In this document: in pieces, positions 12,542 to 13,356 of the stretch | Position numbering within the stretch: the stretch's first letter is position 1 | Layout: each line of letters starts with the position of its first letter | Assembly: GCA_934089255.1 (NCBI GenBank) | Contig: CAKOJI010000028.1 | Coordinates: forward strand, 1-13,356 | Direction: 5' to 3' | DNA length: 13,356 bases | Source of the DNA: an uncultured Bacilli bacterium | Lineage (GTDB): Bacteria; Bacillota_I; Bacilli_A; RF39; UBA660 | The notes under the pieces: model-generated | The model's input: the letters and a program-made list of their open reading frames with translations, nothing else | Told to the model about the DNA's origin: nothing | The model's database searches: none | Translations under genes and position numbers: made by a program

Positions 12542-13204
12542 ATGCATATAGGTAATGATTGGGATATAGTTTTAAAAGATGTTTTTGAATCAGAAAAGTT
12601 TAGAGATTTAATTATTAGAGTTAATGAAGAATATAAAAAAAGTACTTGTTTTCCTATGAAACAAGAAGTATTTAATGCTATTAAATTAACTAGTTATAAG
12701 GATGTTAAAGTTGTTATTGTTGGACAAGATCCATATCATGGTGTTAATGAAGCACACGGGCTTTCATTTAGTGTACTTTGTCCTAAATTACCACCTAGTT
12801 TACAAAATATTTATAAAGAGTTATATGATGACTTAGGTATTGAAGTTAGCAAGAGTGGTAATTTAACTTGTTGGGCTAAAGAAGGAGTATTGTTATTAAA
12901 TGCTGTACTTACTGTTAGAAAAGATGAGCCAGCTAGTCATAAAATGTTAGGTTGGCAAGATTTTACAGATGAAATAATTAAAAGAATTGAAAAAAAAGAT
13001 GATGTAGTTGTTTATATTTTATGGGGTAATTTTGCTAAAAGTAAAAAGGCTTTAATTACTAATCCTAAACATTATGTTATAGAGAGTGCACACCCAAGTC
13101 CATTTAGTGCTAGATATGGATTCTTTGGTTCTAAACCTTTTTCAAGATGTAACAAAATATTAGTAAGTAATGGCGTTAAGCCAATAGATTGGACTGTTAA
13201 GTAA
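12542..13204 (+). CDS. ung: Uracil-DNA glycosylase (family 1)
   Basis: 220 residues from ATG 12542, behind AAGGAGT. It removes uracil from DNA to start base-excision repair. Motifs are canonical: the water-activating loop 'GQDPYHG' (61-67; D63, Y65), F76 in 'GLSFSV' for base stacking, 'LPPSLQNIYKEL' (83-94), 'LLLNAVLTVR' (117-126) with the uracil-binding N120, and the minor-groove loop 'HPSPFSA' (184-190) with catalytic H184. The length is normal. Frequent uracil from C deamination makes this enzyme relevant in an AT-rich genome, but nothing here shows altered activity. It is the last gene of the operon beginning at rplI; a terminator starts inside its stop codon. Confidence 0.97.
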   Translation: MHIGNDWDIVLKDVFESEKFRDLIIRVNEEYKKSTCFPMKQEVFNAIKLTSYKDVKVVIVGQDPYHGVNEAHGLSFSVLCPKLPPSLQNIYKELYDDLGIEVSKSGNLTCWAKEGVLLLNAVLTVRKDEPASHKMLGWQDFTDEIIKRIEKKDDVVVYILWGNFAKSKKALITNPKHYVIESAHPSPFSARYGFFGSKPFSRCNKILVSNGVKPIDWTVK

Positions 13205-13225
13205 AGTATCATTTGATACTTTTTT
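13203..13225 (+). terminator. Rho-independent terminator of the rplI-ung operon
   Basis: AAAGTATC (13203-13210) pairs with GATACTTT (13215-13222), loop ATTT, and T continues to 13225. It uses the last two bases of the ung stop codon and is nearly the same as the terminator at 7661. Confidence 0.88.
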
Positions 13226-13269
13226 AAATATTACAATATTCGACAATTTATATAGAAAGCATATGTTAG

Positions 13270-13275
13270 TATAAC
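13270..13275 (+). promoter_or_regulatory. Possible -10 of the final gene
   Basis: TATAAC, with only a poor -35 (TTTATA at 13247-13252, 17-base spacing). A promoter is expected here because a strong terminator precedes and a new gene follows. It would give a leader of about 50 bases before ATG 13334. Confidence 0.35.
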
Positions 13276-13333
13276 GAATTAGAACATTTAAAGTTTAGTG
13301 TCTACCTATCTATTTAATAGAAAGGGTTAAGTT

Positions 13334-13356
13334 ATGAGTAATAAAACTTTTATATT
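13334..13356 (+). CDS. Start of an unidentified gene (3' partial)
   Basis: ATG 13334 follows AAAGGG (13321-13326) and the seven visible codons read M-S-N-K-T-F-I before the window ends. This is too little to assign. It is separated from ung by a terminator and about 108 bases of AT-rich leader. Confidence 0.5.

Noticed and set aside
1..13356. CRISPR array, tRNA, rRNA or insertion sequence
   Set aside because: I saw no regularly spaced repeats, no tRNA-like cloverleaf, no rRNA stretches, and no transposase or terminal inverted repeats anywhere in the window.

Overview
The window is a very AT-rich, gene-dense stretch in which every supported gene lies on the + strand. The gene content (mini-RNase III, WalJ, RlmH, a Gram-positive style DnaB, a zinc-ligand S18, a WxL-like surface domain) and the low GC point to a low-GC Bacillota, probably a gut-associated, small-genome member of Bacilli or a neighbouring lineage. 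That placement is an inference. TGA is a stop here: it ends two genes, no intact gene reads through it, and tryptophan is TGG, so this is not a mycoplasma-type code.

Region 1 (1-4073) is accessory. It opens with the 3' part of a surface protein (an Ig-like segment followed by a divergent WxL-like wall-binding domain). Two small beta-rich proteins follow, overlapping by 25 bases and sharing a C-terminal motif. After a terminator and a gene-poor stretch of about 300 bases, which holds a possible short transcript, come a GT2-type glycosyltransferase with C-terminal TPR-like helices and a coiled-coil protein whose N-terminus recalls the PBECR4 nuclease-like family. The last two genes are each set off by their own signals.

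Region 2 (about 4087-6586) is a core RNA and translation cluster: mrnC, rlmB, a SigH-like sigma factor, secE and nusG. It is the Bacillus order with yacP and rpmG missing, and it stops after nusG instead of continuing into rplK-rplA.

Region 3 (6589-7684) is the rpsF-ssb-rpsR operon. It has a strong extended -10 promoter and a leader resembling the S6:S18 autoregulatory RNA. Between it and the next operon lies a decayed fragment of a surface-protein gene (about 7683-7922), in the place where gdpP sits in Bacillus.

Region 4 (7955-13225) is one long operon: rplI, dnaB, an M23 peptidoglycan hydrolase (LysM-G5-M23), walJ, rlmH and ung. Gaps are short or the genes overlap, and a strong terminator closes it. 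It links replication, ribosome maturation, wall turnover and uracil repair. The window ends in the first codons of an unrecognised gene with a leader of about 100 bases.
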